A stretch of 64,000 nucleotides of DNA from Bowmanella pacifica (lineage in GTDB: Bacteria; Pseudomonadota; Gammaproteobacteria; Enterobacterales; Alteromonadaceae). The notes under the pieces are model-generated. The model had not been told where the DNA came from, made no database searches, and saw nothing but the letters and a program-made list of their open reading frames with translations. The stretch covers positions 62,001 to 126,000 of the forward strand of contig NZ_BMLS01000006.1 of assembly GCF_014645355.1 (NCBI RefSeq). The letters run 5' to 3'. Made by a program: the position numbers and the translations under genes. Below are positions 52,340 to 61,631 of the stretch, one piece after another; positions within the stretch are counted from its first letter, which is position 1; every line of letters starts with the position of its first letter.

Positions 52340-53761
52340 ATGAATACACTGCTACCTCAGGCCTTTATTGACAAGATGGCGGCCCTGTTACCTTCCCAGC
52401 AAGAACTGGATGCCTTTGTCAATATTTGCCATCAGGGCCTGCGTAAAAGTATTAGGGTCAATGAGCTTAAAATTTCCGTCAGCGCTTTTCGTGAAAGAAT
52501 GCAGGCTCAAGGTTGGCAACTGACTCCTATTCCCTGGTGTGAGGCTGGCTTTTGGCTGACCCGTCCTGAAGAGCAGGAAAACATTCAACTGGGCAATACC
52601 GCCGAACATCTGGCCGGGCTTTTTTACATCCAGGAGGCTAGCTCCATGCTGCCGCCTGTGGCCCTGCTTGAGGATTTGGATCCCCCCGACAGAGTACTGG
52701 ATATGGCTGCAGCACCAGGCTCAAAAACCACCCAAATCAGTGCGCTGATGAGCAATCAAGGGTTACTGGTAGCCAATGAGCTGTCTTCCAGTCGTCTCAA
52801 AGTACTGTCTGCCACCATACAACGGCTGGGTGCGGCTAATGTGGCCATGAGCCATTTTGATGGTGAGGTATTTGGCCAGTGGTTGCCAGAGACCTTTGAT
52901 GCCATATTACTGGATGCGCCTTGTGGTGGTGAAGGCACGGTACGAAAGGATCCCCAGGCCATGCAGAATTGGTCTGAAGCGGCACTACAGGCAATCTCTG
53001 CGGTGCAAAAACGTCTGATTGACAGCGCCTTTAAAGCGCTCAAGCCAGGCGGCACACTGGTGTATTCCACCTGCACCTTAAGCCCGGAGGAAAATCAGCA
53101 GGTTATAGCCTGGCTGCTTGAGCAATACGGCAACGCCGTGAGCGTGGAATCGCTAGCCAGTTTATTCAAAGGCGCTGAGCAGGTTGTGACCCCGCAAGGC
53201 TATTTACATGTCTGGCCGCAGCGCTTTGACAGCGAAGGGTTCTTTGTTGCCAGGCTGAGAAAACACCGTTCAGTCGGCGATACAGAAACGGATAAAAAAG
53301 CCGGTAACTTCCCTTATCAACCCGCATCTCGCAAAGAACAGACAGCGCTTAGTGACTATTTAGACAAACAGTTTGGTCTTAGCCTTCCACAAGGGTTTAG
53401 TCTGTATGTGCGGGATAAAGACTATTGGCTGTTCCCTGAGGCTTTTATTGAGCTTATCGGTCGTTTTCGTTTTGACCGTATCGGGGTAAAACTGGCCACC
53501 GCTCATAAACATGGCTTTCGTCTGACTCATGAGGCTGCCCTGGCGCTTCTCCCTTCAGATGCCAGCCCTAGAGTAGATCTGACGCTTTCTCAGCTATCTG
53601 AGTTTTATCAGGGCAGAGATCTATTCTGCGAAGGATTGCCACAAGGAGAACTGCTGGTTTGCCTGGATGGTCATCCGGTCGGTTTGGGTAAAGGTATTGG
53701 TCAGAAACTAAAAAATTCGCTGCCTCGCGAGTTGGTCAGAGACGGCCTGACCCTGTTATAG
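52340..53761 (+). CDS. rsmF: 16S rRNA (m5C1407) methyltransferase RsmF
   Basis: A 473-residue RsmF/YebU protein: N-terminal RNA-binding part, the SAM-binding methyltransferase core (DMAAAPGSKTTQISALM) with its two cysteines, Cys195 in DAPCGGEGTVRKD and Cys245 in YSTCTLSPEEN (the catalytic one), and a C-terminal PUA-like tail (ELLVCLDGHPVGLGKGIGQKLKNSLPR). It methylates C1407 of 16S rRNA in the 30S subunit. Transcribed alone from a TATAAT promoter. Confidence 0.93.
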   Translation: MNTLLPQAFIDKMAALLPSQQELDAFVNICHQGLRKSIRVNELKISVSAFRERMQAQGWQLTPIPWCEAGFWLTRPEEQENIQLGNTAEHLAGLFYIQEASSMLPPVALLEDLDPPDRVLDMAAAPGSKTTQISALMSNQGLLVANELSSSRLKVLSATIQRLGAANVAMSHFDGEVFGQWLPETFDAILLDAPCGGEGTVRKDPQAMQNWSEAALQAISAVQKRLIDSAFKALKPGGTLVYSTCTLSPEENQQVIAWLLEQYGNAVSVESLASLFKGAEQVVTPQGYLHVWPQRFDSEGFFVARLRKHRSVGDTETDKKAGNFPYQPASRKEQTALSDYLDKQFGLSLPQGFSLYVRDKDYWLFPEAFIELIGRFRFDRIGVKLATAHKHGFRLTHEAALALLPSDASPRVDLTLSQLSEFYQGRDLFCEGLPQGELLVCLDGHPVGLGKGIGQKLKNSLPRELVRDGLTLL

Positions 53762-53965
53762 CCGGTGTGCGGCTGCCTACTGAATCAGACGGGAAATAGG
53801 CGCTATCTCAGGCCAGAAAACCCTGTGGATAAACCCTGAGCAAGCTGTGACAAAGCTGATGACAACGTTGCCATAAATTTTCTCTAATATTTTGATTTAA
53901 ATAGACAAAATAAATGATGGAAAAATTTGTTTATAAATTCAGCAACGGTGTTCTACAATTATCGT
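53762..53965. other. AT-rich gap after rsmF with a lone DnaA box
   Basis: About 200 bases, very AT-rich from 53870 to 53945, without a gene. It has one perfect DnaA box, TGTGGATAA (53824-53832). No cluster of boxes or dnaA/dnaN neighbours, so this is not an origin of replication. The right end holds the possible promoter of the candidate small RNA. Confidence 0.5.
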
Positions 53966-54083
53966 CCGGCTTGAAAATTTTGTATGACACTTCTCCATTT
54001 TCCAAGCCTTAAGTTAGCGCACGGCTCTAGATAGAGCCATTCCCCTAAGCCCAGAGCCCTCCCCGGTCTCTGGGTCTTTTTTT
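53966..54083 (+). ncRNA. Candidate small RNA with free-standing terminator
   Basis: A plus-strand terminator, stem CCCAGAG / CTCTGGG (54050-54056 with 54068-54074) followed by TCTTTTTTT, sits 290 bases beyond rsmF and faces a minus-strand gene, so no coding gene obviously uses it. A second stem GGCTCTA / TAGAGCC (54023-54038) precedes it, and TACAAT (53954-53959) with TTATAA 17 bases upstream is a possible promoter, giving a transcript of about 118 bases. No open frame of note. I do not recognise a known sRNA; a long rsmF 3' UTR is the main alternative. Confidence 0.45.
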
Positions 54084-54090
54084 GCAGTAC

Positions 54091-54615
54091 TTAATCTTCC
54101 AGTGCGGCCAGTTCAAGCAGGTAACGTTTACCGTTTTGTACATAGTGCGCCGCTGAGGCTTCTAATTTAGCGCACTGCTCTTCGGTGAGAGTACGTACAA
54201 TCTTGGCAGGACTCCCCAGTACCAGGCTGCGATCCGGTATCTGCATATTCTCTGTCACCAGGGCGTTGGCACCAATCAGACAATAGCGGCCAATACTGGC
54301 ACCGTTTAGCACCACGGCATTAATACCAATCAAGCTATAGTCACCGACTGTGCAGCCATGCAGCATGACTTTATGGCCGACGGTAACCCCTTTGCCAAGC
54401 GTCAGGGGGTAGCCCATATCAGTGTGCAATACGCTGCCATCCTGCACATTACTGTCCTGACCTATAGTGATCAGCTCGTTGTCGCCACGCATCACCACGT
54501 TAAACCACACCGAGGCCTGCTCCTCGATGGCCACATCGCCGATAATCTGCGCATCGGGCGCAATAAATACATCCCTTGCTACCCGCGGTGCCTTGCCGCC
54601 AATTCTATATCTCAT
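54091..54615 (-). CDS. Gamma-carbonic anhydrase family protein (YrdA-like)
   Basis: A 174-residue left-handed beta-helix protein: repeated hexapeptides with the zinc histidines in [20 protein letters not shown] (two His), as in YrdA/CaiE and Cam. The C-terminal helix ([16 protein letters not shown]) is typical. Activity as a carbonic anhydrase is often weak or absent in this subgroup. It starts 1 base after the tesB stop in the same direction. Confidence 0.9.
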   Translation of the reverse strand: MRYRIGGKAPRVARDVFIAPDAQIIGDVAIEEQASVWFNVVMRGDNELITIGQDSNVQDGSVLHTDMGYPLTLGKGVTVGHKVMLHGCTVGDYSLIGINAVVLNGASIGRYCLIGANALVTENMQIPDRSLVLGSPAKIVRTLTEEQCAKLEASAAHYVQNGKRYLLELAALED

Positions 54616-54616
54616 A

Positions 54617-55477
54617 TCAATCCCCGACTTTTCGCATCAGGCCTTCCTGCATGGTGGATGCCACCAACTGGCCTTCTCGGTTGAATATCTGCCCTCTTAC
54701 CAAGCCACGCGCATTGCCTGAAAACGGGCTTTCCATACAGTAAAGCAGCCAATCGTCAAAACGAAACGGACGATGGAACCACATGGCATGGTCAATGGTC
54801 GCCATACGCACTCCGCGGTTCATAATAGACATACCGTGCGGCTGCAACGCGGTGACCAGAAAATAATAGTCTGAAGCATAAGCCAATGTGGTTTGATGCT
54901 GATTCAAATCGTCAGATAAAGCACTACTGGTTTTCATCCAGACATAACGCATAGGCTCCATTACTTGTGGGGCCATTGGGTTGATGGCCTGTACGGTACG
55001 CATATCTATAGGCTTGTGGTACGCCAGTTTCTCCACCATGCTGGCAGGTAGCTTATCCAGCACGTTCTCATAGTAACGCATATCGGATTGCAAGCTGTCC
55101 GGCTGTGGCACATTTGGCATCTCACCATGTTGGTGACTTAGGCCTTGTTCGGGAAACTGGAAAGAGACCGTCATAAAGAAGATGGTCTTACCGCCTTGAA
55201 TGGCTTTTACCCGGCGGGTGCAGAAACTGCGTCCATCACGCATGTTTTCTACGTCATACACTACCGGATTATGCGCATCGCCAGGCAATAAAAAATAGCA
55301 GTGGTAAGAATGGGCCACTCTGCCGGCTTCGACGGTCTGTTGTGCGGCAGCTAAGGCCTGTCCCATCACCTGCCCGCCAAACAGCGCACGAAAGCCCAGA
55401 TCCCAGCTCAGGCCGCGATACAGGCCTTCTTCCAGTTTTTCCAGGGTTAGCAATTCGGTAAGCTTAATATCATTCAT
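54617..55477 (-). CDS. tesB: Acyl-CoA thioesterase II (TesB)
   Basis: A 286-residue double-hotdog thioesterase matching TesB in full: [54 protein letters not shown], and second half [56 protein letters not shown], which holds the catalytic Asp/Thr/Gln group. It hydrolyses medium- and long-chain acyl-CoA. Ten bases after the kinase gene stop and directly before the carbonic anhydrase-like gene. Confidence 0.93.
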   Translation of the reverse strand: MNDIKLTELLTLEKLEEGLYRGLSWDLGFRALFGGQVMGQALAAAQQTVEAGRVAHSYHCYFLLPGDAHNPVVYDVENMRDGRSFCTRRVKAIQGGKTIFFMTVSFQFPEQGLSHQHGEMPNVPQPDSLQSDMRYYENVLDKLPASMVEKLAYHKPIDMRTVQAINPMAPQVMEPMRYVWMKTSSALSDDLNQHQTTLAYASDYYFLVTALQPHGMSIMNRGVRMATIDHAMWFHRPFRFDDWLLYCMESPFSGNARGLVRGQIFNREGQLVASTMQEGLMRKVGD

Positions 55478-55487
55478 GCTTGTTACT

Positions 55488-57317
55488 TCAACTCTTCAGC
55501 AAGGGGTTACGAGGGTAAAACTTATCGGGCGCGGCGACAATATGATCAAAAAAGCGCGTATCCTTGTATGGCAGTTTCATAAAGCCGGAAATTCCCAATC
55601 CCTCAATCTCAGGAATACGCTCTATCAGGCTGGCCAGCAAAGTTTTAAATTCGCTTTCGCGACTGTGATCCAACAGGGTGAAATAGCTGTGTACTTTTAG
55701 GTGAGTAGGCAGCGCTTCAAATATAATGCAGCCGGTGTGATGAATGTCGTTCAGCTTTTCAATCTGACTGCGAATGCTGGCAGGTAGCTTCAGCAATTCA
55801 TCCGGGTCTTCTCCATCCTCAAAATACGAGTGCATACGACTTTGCGCCTCTGCCACGGAAATTTTACTGATTTCGTACGGAATGTGCATTCCCGGCAGCG
55901 GCACAAAAGGTTGCAGTTCATCCTGTCGTTCAAGGTGCAAGGTGTCACGAGCATTAAACATGCAGCTTTTAAAGACCCCAACGCGATGAATGGCCCTGGC
56001 CAGGGTCACCACATTGTTAACCGAAATCTCAAAAGAGCGCTTCATAGAGGGGTCATACAAATTCAGGCTCGAATCAATGTAAATCCCCTCGGGGTGCCAG
56101 CGCACCGCCAGCCCGCCTACTACGGGGTAGCGCCCCAGTCGGCTGACCGCAGCAATAAAGGCCTTTTCGGTTTCGCCCATACCCTGCATGTAATTTTTGT
56201 AATAGCGCTCAAATTGCTCGTCGTTCAGATAGCGTAGCTCATCTTCCACCGACTCGGCGCGCAAAAAAGACTTACGCGAACTGTAGACCACGGTGTCGAT
56301 GGGCTTATTGCCCTTGTGGGTCCAGCACGGAATAACAGGCTGGTATTCCAACTCTTCCTGACCACTGAACACCAGATTGCGCATAAAGCGCATATTACGC
56401 AGAAAATAGTCGCCGCCCCGGCGCCGCTCAATAGCGTCATCACTCATCATGGCACTTAAGGTATGCGCCAACTCACGGGGCAGTCCCAGCGAATTCGGGG
56501 TAATCACATGACGACCAAACCGACAGGACTGACCCGACGCTAGAGCATACAAGGTGCTGGCGACCCCTTGCTCGTCAAACCTGGGGCTGGATAAGGCGCC
56601 ATCGAGCTGTTCATCACCGATAAAGTACACATCCCCTAATCTGGCATTAGTCTGTTGCAAGTCGCTGGACATCAGATCCATCACGTTGTTCCCCACGTGC
56701 TGGCCGCTGGCATCTAACTGCGCAAATACCGAGGAGCCCCAGTCGATCAGGGCCACGGTTTCGGTTTGTGGATCGAAAACCAAATTAGACGGCTTGATAT
56801 CGCCATGCACTATAGGCCGCGTCTGATGAGGTTGACCATGGTTACGCAAGACCAACAGAATATCTGCCAGTTGCGCCGCGATACTGACAATCAGACGGGC
56901 AGACAACGGCCCCTGACGCAGCGATACCTGTTCCAGATCCTGTCCTTGTGCACGCTCCATCACCAGGATGGCTTGCTTCTTTATACGCTGAAATTCTTCC
57001 AGCTGCGGCACCCTGGGGTGCTCAACCTGGCTGAGCATAAAAGCTTCTTCTTCCAGGCGATCCTGAACATGCTGCGGCAGATTAATGCGGGAGAACTTAA
57101 ACACCAACTGGCGCTGACGTTCATCTATGCCGGCAAAAGCAAAACCAAAGGCCCCTTTACCGATAAGTTCAATATCCCGGTAACCAAGCAATTCAAGCTG
57201 CTCGGTACACAAGGCAATCCAGTCCTTAAGCTTTTGCGCATCCTGATGAGACAACAGATAAATGGACTGCTCATCGGGAATATAAAAGTGCTTAAGCTTA
57301 GAGTCCGGCAAAGACAC
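55488..57317 (-). CDS. Eukaryotic-type (Hanks) protein kinase with unassigned C-terminal region
   Basis: A 609-residue protein. The kinase domain (residues about 48-320) has a full catalytic set: glycine loop GKGAFG (53-58), Lys74 in VFKFS, HGD catalytic loop (171-173) with Lys175 and Asn178, and DWG metal motif (Asp192). HGD for HRD and DWG for DFG are conservative departures. Some 300 further residues (about 320-609) have no family I recognise and no membrane helix, so it is cytoplasmic. Likely a Ser/Thr kinase; target unknown. It begins 3 bases after rlmJ and is followed by tesB after 10 bases, an operon. Confidence 0.88.
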   Translation of the reverse strand: MSLPDSKLKHFYIPDEQSIYLLSHQDAQKLKDWIALCTEQLELLGYRDIELIGKGAFGFAFAGIDERQRQLVFKFSRINLPQHVQDRLEEEAFMLSQVEHPRVPQLEEFQRIKKQAILVMERAQGQDLEQVSLRQGPLSARLIVSIAAQLADILLVLRNHGQPHQTRPIVHGDIKPSNLVFDPQTETVALIDWGSSVFAQLDASGQHVGNNVMDLMSSDLQQTNARLGDVYFIGDEQLDGALSSPRFDEQGVASTLYALASGQSCRFGRHVITPNSLGLPRELAHTLSAMMSDDAIERRRGGDYFLRNMRFMRNLVFSGQEELEYQPVIPCWTHKGNKPIDTVVYSSRKSFLRAESVEDELRYLNDEQFERYYKNYMQGMGETEKAFIAAVSRLGRYPVVGGLAVRWHPEGIYIDSSLNLYDPSMKRSFEISVNNVVTLARAIHRVGVFKSCMFNARDTLHLERQDELQPFVPLPGMHIPYEISKISVAEAQSRMHSYFEDGEDPDELLKLPASIRSQIEKLNDIHHTGCIIFEALPTHLKVHSYFTLLDHSRESEFKTLLASLIERIPEIEGLGISGFMKLPYKDTRFFDHIVAAPDKFYPRNPLLKS

Positions 57318-57320
57318 GCT

Positions 57321-58163
57321 TTATTCGCTCTTGGCCAGCCAGTTAAGCTGATAGGACGCTTCTGGCCCATCTTGCAGGGCATTAAGCAGTTCTGGTAGCA
57401 AGGCCGCCAGTTGGGCATCAAATTGCCAAGGGGGATTAACTACCAACATACCAGAGCCATACATACCTACCTCTTGCTCCTGTGGATGCAGTTTCAGTTG
57501 AATATCCAGCACATCCGCCCCGTCCATGGCAGCCAACGCCTTAAGCATTTTCTCGCTGCGATCGCGACGTTTCGCCAGCAAGGGATACCAAATCGCGAAA
57601 ATACCCGTTTTCCACTTTTTATGGGCTTCTTTCACCGACTTCACCACCTCCTGATAGTCTGCCTCGACTTCATAGGAGGGATCCATTAATACCAAGCCTC
57701 TGGCCGGTTTAGGCGGGCTCATGGCCACCAGCCCTTCAAAGCCATTGCGGTGGTGAATGTGGGCCTGACTTACGCCTTTAAAGTTAGCCCTCAGGTTTTG
57801 CACTTCGTTGTTGTGCCATTCCATCAACTGCAAACTATCCTGACTCCGGCATAAACGACGCGCCAGCTCGGGGGAACCTGGATAACGGTTGTCGCGTCGG
57901 TACTCATCCACCAATTTAAGGTACGTGCGGATATTGCTGTCCTTGCACTCAGCATCCAGCAAACGGTCGATACCCTCTTTAAACTCATTGGTTTTCTGCG
58001 CCTGTGCGCTGGTCAGGTCATAAACCCCTGCACCACTGTGGGTATCAATATAGACAAAGGCTTTGTCCTTTTCGGCCAGCTTATTAAGCAGCAGCATCTG
58101 ACAAAGGTGTTTAAGCACATCGGCATGATTACCGGCATGATAGCCGTGGCGGTAACTGAACAA
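57321..58163 (-). CDS. rlmJ: 23S rRNA (m6A2030) methyltransferase RlmJ
   Basis: A 280-residue protein close to E. coli RlmJ: MFSYRHGYHAGNHADVLKHL at the start, VYIDTHSGAGVYDL (SAM site), RRDNRYPGSPELARRL, and the catalytic motif GLVLMDPSYEV, where the usual DPPY reads DPSY. It modifies A2030 of 23S rRNA. The kinase gene begins 3 bases after its stop, so the two are probably translated from one message. Confidence 0.92.
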   Translation of the reverse strand: MFSYRHGYHAGNHADVLKHLCQMLLLNKLAEKDKAFVYIDTHSGAGVYDLTSAQAQKTNEFKEGIDRLLDAECKDSNIRTYLKLVDEYRRDNRYPGSPELARRLCRSQDSLQLMEWHNNEVQNLRANFKGVSQAHIHHRNGFEGLVAMSPPKPARGLVLMDPSYEVEADYQEVVKSVKEAHKKWKTGIFAIWYPLLAKRRDRSEKMLKALAAMDGADVLDIQLKLHPQEQEVGMYGSGMLVVNPPWQFDAQLAALLPELLNALQDGPEASYQLNWLAKSE

Positions 58164-58261
58164 CGGAGTATTCCTGATAAGACAAACTGGCGTAAGTGTA
58201 AGGGATTAGAGGTCAATGCGGCAAAGCAATCTGCCCTGCCCCTTTGAAAAACCAGCGAAAG

Positions 58262-58843
58262 CTATCGGTTTACAAGCACAGGCGCCGACGAATCAGCAGT
58301 GCCAATCAGCGTATTGAAATGTTCCACCAGGGTAAAACACAGTTCAATGTATTGAATAGCCTCCGCCGTACCAACCTCATACCCCACGGCGTGGGCAACC
58401 TTATTTCGCAACTGGCGCAGCTCGTCAAACAGCTTGCTTTTCTTGGTGTCCAGCCACTTGTCTTTGATAAGCAGGTCCTGTAGCAACTTGTATCTGGTGG
58501 TGACATTCAAATCGATATCACGCCGGGTTGTTCTGATCAGTCGCTCTGCCGCATCATCTACTACCGCCCAGGACTCCAATATCGCTGCATTGGGCAAATG
58601 ATCTGCTGAGGCGATCAGCAAGGTTTTCTGATCCCGTTTTAATTCCGGAAAGGCACCGGCCGCATGTTTGGATACGGCTTTCAGTTCGCGGCCAAATTCA
58701 AATTCCAACTCCTTGTACTTAAGCTTTTTTAGCAAAGGAACCAGCTGTGTAAGGGGCTTTCTCAGTAAAACCACCACGAACACCACCACCGCGGGCCAGA
58801 CCAACTTATCCAACAAGCCGATAATAAACTGCATCCAATCCAT
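58262..58843 (-). CDS. Membrane-anchored HEPN-like protein of unknown function
   Basis: A 193-residue protein: one N-terminal membrane helix (residues about 8-27, IGLLDKLVWPAVVVFVVVLL), a basic coiled stretch (LLKKLKYKELEFEFGRELKAV) and a helical C-terminal domain with ELRQLRNKVAHAVG. The R146-N147-x3-H151 arrangement is the Rx4-6H motif of HEPN-type domains (DUF4145-like), which in active forms cut RNA. Whether this one is catalytic is unclear. It precedes rlmJ by 98 bases. Confidence 0.65.
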   Translation of the reverse strand: MDWMQFIIGLLDKLVWPAVVVFVVVLLRKPLTQLVPLLKKLKYKELEFEFGRELKAVSKHAAGAFPELKRDQKTLLIASADHLPNAAILESWAVVDDAAERLIRTTRRDIDLNVTTRYKLLQDLLIKDKWLDTKKSKLFDELRQLRNKVAHAVGYEVGTAEAIQYIELCFTLVEHFNTLIGTADSSAPVLVNR

Positions 58844-59017
58844 AGGTTACTCATTCTGGCCAGGGCAATGCCGCAGCGTATTGATAAAGGTTAAGAGTAC
58901 AAAATCCGTCCGCCGCAATGCAATCTAAAACCAGGCAAAGGTGCAATTAACGCACTGGCAAGCCACTTGCTTACGTTCTGCTGGATACGACAAGTTATCA
59001 GCGATAAGGAGATCAAT

Positions 59018-59452
59018 ATGCAGGTCAATCAACTAGCGCAAAACCCTTACATTGTCCAAACACAAGCGCCAGGCAGTGTGGAACAAGCACCTTCCCCCCA
59101 GGCCGCCGGCGCTGCCAATACGGATAAGGTCAGCATCAGTGCTCAGGGCAAGCAGTTGCAGGCAAGCTGGCAATCCCTTGCCGATGGTTATGATGTGCGG
59201 AATATCTCCCAGCGAGAGATGAGCGCCTTATCTGATGCCTTGTATCAGGGTGGTTTTATCGGGCGCGGCGAGCACTTAGTGCTCGGTGCCCCTCGCTCCA
59301 TGCATGCCAACCCAGATACTAAGCACGATATGCTGGGCGAGATGCAACAGAGTTTCGCACGCTACTCATCCACTATGGCCGCTGAAGCTAAGCAGAACTA
59401 TCAGGGTGCAATAGATATTTTACAGAATCTGGCCAGCAGTCGACATGGTTAG
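59018..59452 (+). CDS. Small protein of unknown function with a DKVSIS segment
   Basis: A 144-residue, mostly hydrophilic protein without signal or membrane helix. After a Pro/Ala/Gln-rich start comes NTDKVSISAQGKQLQASWQ, a phrase common at the start of the structured part of flagella-linked proteins such as FlgM-type regulators, then helices ISQREMSALSDALYQGG and EMQQSFARYSSTMAAEAKQN. No firm family. AAGGAG lies 6 bases before the ATG. Alone between divergent and convergent minus-strand genes. Confidence 0.65.
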   Translation: MQVNQLAQNPYIVQTQAPGSVEQAPSPQAAGAANTDKVSISAQGKQLQASWQSLADGYDVRNISQREMSALSDALYQGGFIGRGEHLVLGAPRSMHANPDTKHDMLGEMQQSFARYSSTMAAEAKQNYQGAIDILQNLASSRHG

Positions 59453-59459
59453 CCACCAA

Positions 59460-59486
59460 TAAAATGGGCGTCATCACTGACGCCCG
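59460..59486 (-). terminator. Terminator of the siderophore receptor gene
   Basis: Stem GGGCGTC / GACGCCC (59466-59472 with 59479-59485), 6-base loop; on the minus strand it is followed by ATTTTATT. It is 11 bases beyond the receptor stop. On the plus strand no T-run follows, so it mainly serves the receptor. Confidence 0.75.
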
Positions 59487-59496
59487 CTCAGCTAAA

Positions 59497-61596
59497 TCAG
59501 AATTGGTAACGCAGGCTCACTTCGATATTGCGCGGCGTGCCGAAAAAGCCCTGATTGTAAAAATCGATACTGGAATAGTACTTTTTATCAAACAGGTTAC
59601 TGATATTCAGTTGGGCATTTAGCTGTTCGCTGACAGCATAACTTGCCATCAGATTAACCAGCCAATAACTGTCCTGCTCTGATCTATGCGCCTTGTCTGG
59701 GCCAACCTTGTCCTTGTACATCTCACTTTGCCAGTTAATATTGGCCGCAAAATGCAGTGCCTCACTGGCTTCGTAGCGGCCTGTCATTCTGACCTGGTGC
59801 TTAGGGAAATGCGTAGCGAAAGCCTCACCGTTGGCCTTTTCAGATTTGGTATGGGAATAACTCAGGTTGGCGGTCAGCACATCGCTTAACTCCCCTGACA
59901 GCTCCACTTCAAAACCTTTATGCTCGGTGCCTTTCACACCAATATAAGGGAAACTGCCGTCTGGTGAGGGTTCAGTCACCGTACTATCAAGTTCCGCCAC
60001 ATTGTCCTTTTCACCTTTAAAGACCGCGGCATTCACTAACAGTCTGTCATCCAACCACGTACTTTTAATACCCAGTTCCGTGCTGCTACCTTCGATGGGG
60101 TCAAGCTTGCGATTATCTTTATCTGTGTAATTTTGTGGGGTGAAGATTTCGGTATAGCTGGCATACAGAGATACAGCGTCGGTTGGGGCAAAAATCAAGC
60201 CGGCATAAGGGGTGTTGATGCCAGTCTGTTTATAACCTTTGCTGGCGTCCATTTCATTTTCAAATTCATAGCGGCTGAAACGGTTGCCCAACACCGCGGT
60301 AAATTCGTCACTCAGGCTTAACTGAGTCGCAATATAAGCGCCGAGCTGGCGCTCATTACTTTTACGCACGCTTGCAGTATCTTTGAATTTGGGCCTGGTA
60401 ATACTGCCGTCCCAACTAAGGAAGTCACCTACCTGTGGTCTGTCAATGGCGGAGAACGAGTCCGACCTGATATCCTGGTCGGTTAAATTAGCCCCCACTA
60501 TCAGGCGATGCTCTCGCTCAAACAGGCTAAACGGCCCACTGGCATACAACCTGGCACTATCCAGCACCCTATCACTTTGGTAGATCATGGAAGAAGCGCG
60601 CATCCCCAAACCGGTTTGCTTGTCCGGATAACCAGACAAATAAAGCAAATGCCCATCCATGCTGTCATCCCTGCGCTCATACTCGCCTTTTACCAACCAG
60701 CCATTACTAAAGTAATGGGTTAGATTCACAAAGCCGCTTTTGTTATCCCTGTCCCATTTGCTCCAGTTAGCCGCCGTGGTACTGGACACATCCAGATCCG
60801 CAGCGCTTGAGCCATCCTTATAAAACAGCGGTAAGGCTCCCCAGGTTGAACCTTTAGGGCGGCGCTTGGCATGCTCTAGCCCCACTTGCACTGTGGTGCT
60901 GTCCCCAACGTCTGCCGCCAGAGTGAAATATAATTGCTGATTATCCTCCTCGGCCAGGTTCACATAGCTGTCACTTTTTTCCTTACTGGCGGCTACCCTG
61001 GCTCTTACACTGCCATCATCAGTAAGCGGGGTGTTGTAGTCACCTTCAATACGCAAACTGTCCCATCGACCGGCCTGCAGGCTGAGATAGCCCCCCTGCT
61101 CATATTGCGCCTTTTTACGGATCAGGTTAATAGCCGCCGAGGGCTCACCCGCACCGGACAGCAGACCAGTGGCGCCGCGCACCACTTCCACCCGCTCAAA
61201 GAGCACCGAGTCAGACACGGCTTCAGAGAAGAAACTGTTATAAAACACCGGCACACCGTCGTATTGAAAGTTGGTAACCTTATTGCCCCGGGCGGTAAAG
61301 AAGAAGCGACTGGTTTCCGCCGCCTGCACGGAAACACCAGGGACCAGGCCGACAATGTCAGCCACATTTTGCAAAGCAAAATCGCGCATTAAGTCTGCAT
61401 CGATAACAGAGATTGACTGCGGGGTGTCTTTCACGGATAACATCAGCCCGGTGGCACTGGTGTTATATTCAAGGCGCTGTCCTAGCACCGAGACTTTCTC
61501 CACTTCCTGTTCGCTGGCACTCTCATTAGCATAAGCCTGAGGCAATAAGGCAAGTGCAACGGTCAGAGAAACCAGTGAAGGTACAGGGCGATTCAT
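59497..61596 (-). CDS. TonB-dependent siderophore receptor
   Basis: A 699-residue outer-membrane receptor of the FhuE/FpvA-like group: signal peptide (MNRPVPSLVSLTVALALLPQAYA), TonB-box region (VEKVSVLGQ), plug (VKDTPQSISVIDADLM, ADIVGLVPGVSV, RVEVVRGATGLLSGAGEPSAAINLI) and a 22-strand barrel ending in SLRYQF. There is no STN domain, so it does not signal to a sigma factor. A Fur-like box lies 16 bases upstream, so it should be induced by iron shortage. The particular ferric siderophore is unknown; no synthesis genes are nearby. Confidence 0.92.
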   Translation of the reverse strand: MNRPVPSLVSLTVALALLPQAYANESASEQEVEKVSVLGQRLEYNTSATGLMLSVKDTPQSISVIDADLMRDFALQNVADIVGLVPGVSVQAAETSRFFFTARGNKVTNFQYDGVPVFYNSFFSEAVSDSVLFERVEVVRGATGLLSGAGEPSAAINLIRKKAQYEQGGYLSLQAGRWDSLRIEGDYNTPLTDDGSVRARVAASKEKSDSYVNLAEEDNQQLYFTLAADVGDSTTVQVGLEHAKRRPKGSTWGALPLFYKDGSSAADLDVSSTTAANWSKWDRDNKSGFVNLTHYFSNGWLVKGEYERRDDSMDGHLLYLSGYPDKQTGLGMRASSMIYQSDRVLDSARLYASGPFSLFEREHRLIVGANLTDQDIRSDSFSAIDRPQVGDFLSWDGSITRPKFKDTASVRKSNERQLGAYIATQLSLSDEFTAVLGNRFSRYEFENEMDASKGYKQTGINTPYAGLIFAPTDAVSLYASYTEIFTPQNYTDKDNRKLDPIEGSSTELGIKSTWLDDRLLVNAAVFKGEKDNVAELDSTVTEPSPDGSFPYIGVKGTEHKGFEVELSGELSDVLTANLSYSHTKSEKANGEAFATHFPKHQVRMTGRYEASEALHFAANINWQSEMYKDKVGPDKAHRSEQDSYWLVNLMASYAVSEQLNAQLNISNLFDKKYYSSIDFYNQGFFGTPRNIEVSLRYQF

Positions 61597-61612
61597 AACA
61601 ACTCCATAAATT

Positions 61613-61631
61613 ACAAATGATAACGATTTGC
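61613..61631 (-). promoter_or_regulatory. Fur box upstream of the siderophore receptor
   Basis: The 19-bp site has 12 matches to the classic Fur consensus, including the run AATGATAA in its left half and ATT in its right half. It ends 16 bases before the receptor ATG. Confidence 0.65.

Noticed and set aside
53824-53832. Perfect DnaA box in an AT-rich gap as a replication origin
   Set aside because: Only one box and no dnaA, dnaN, gidA or related genes; a single match is expected by chance.
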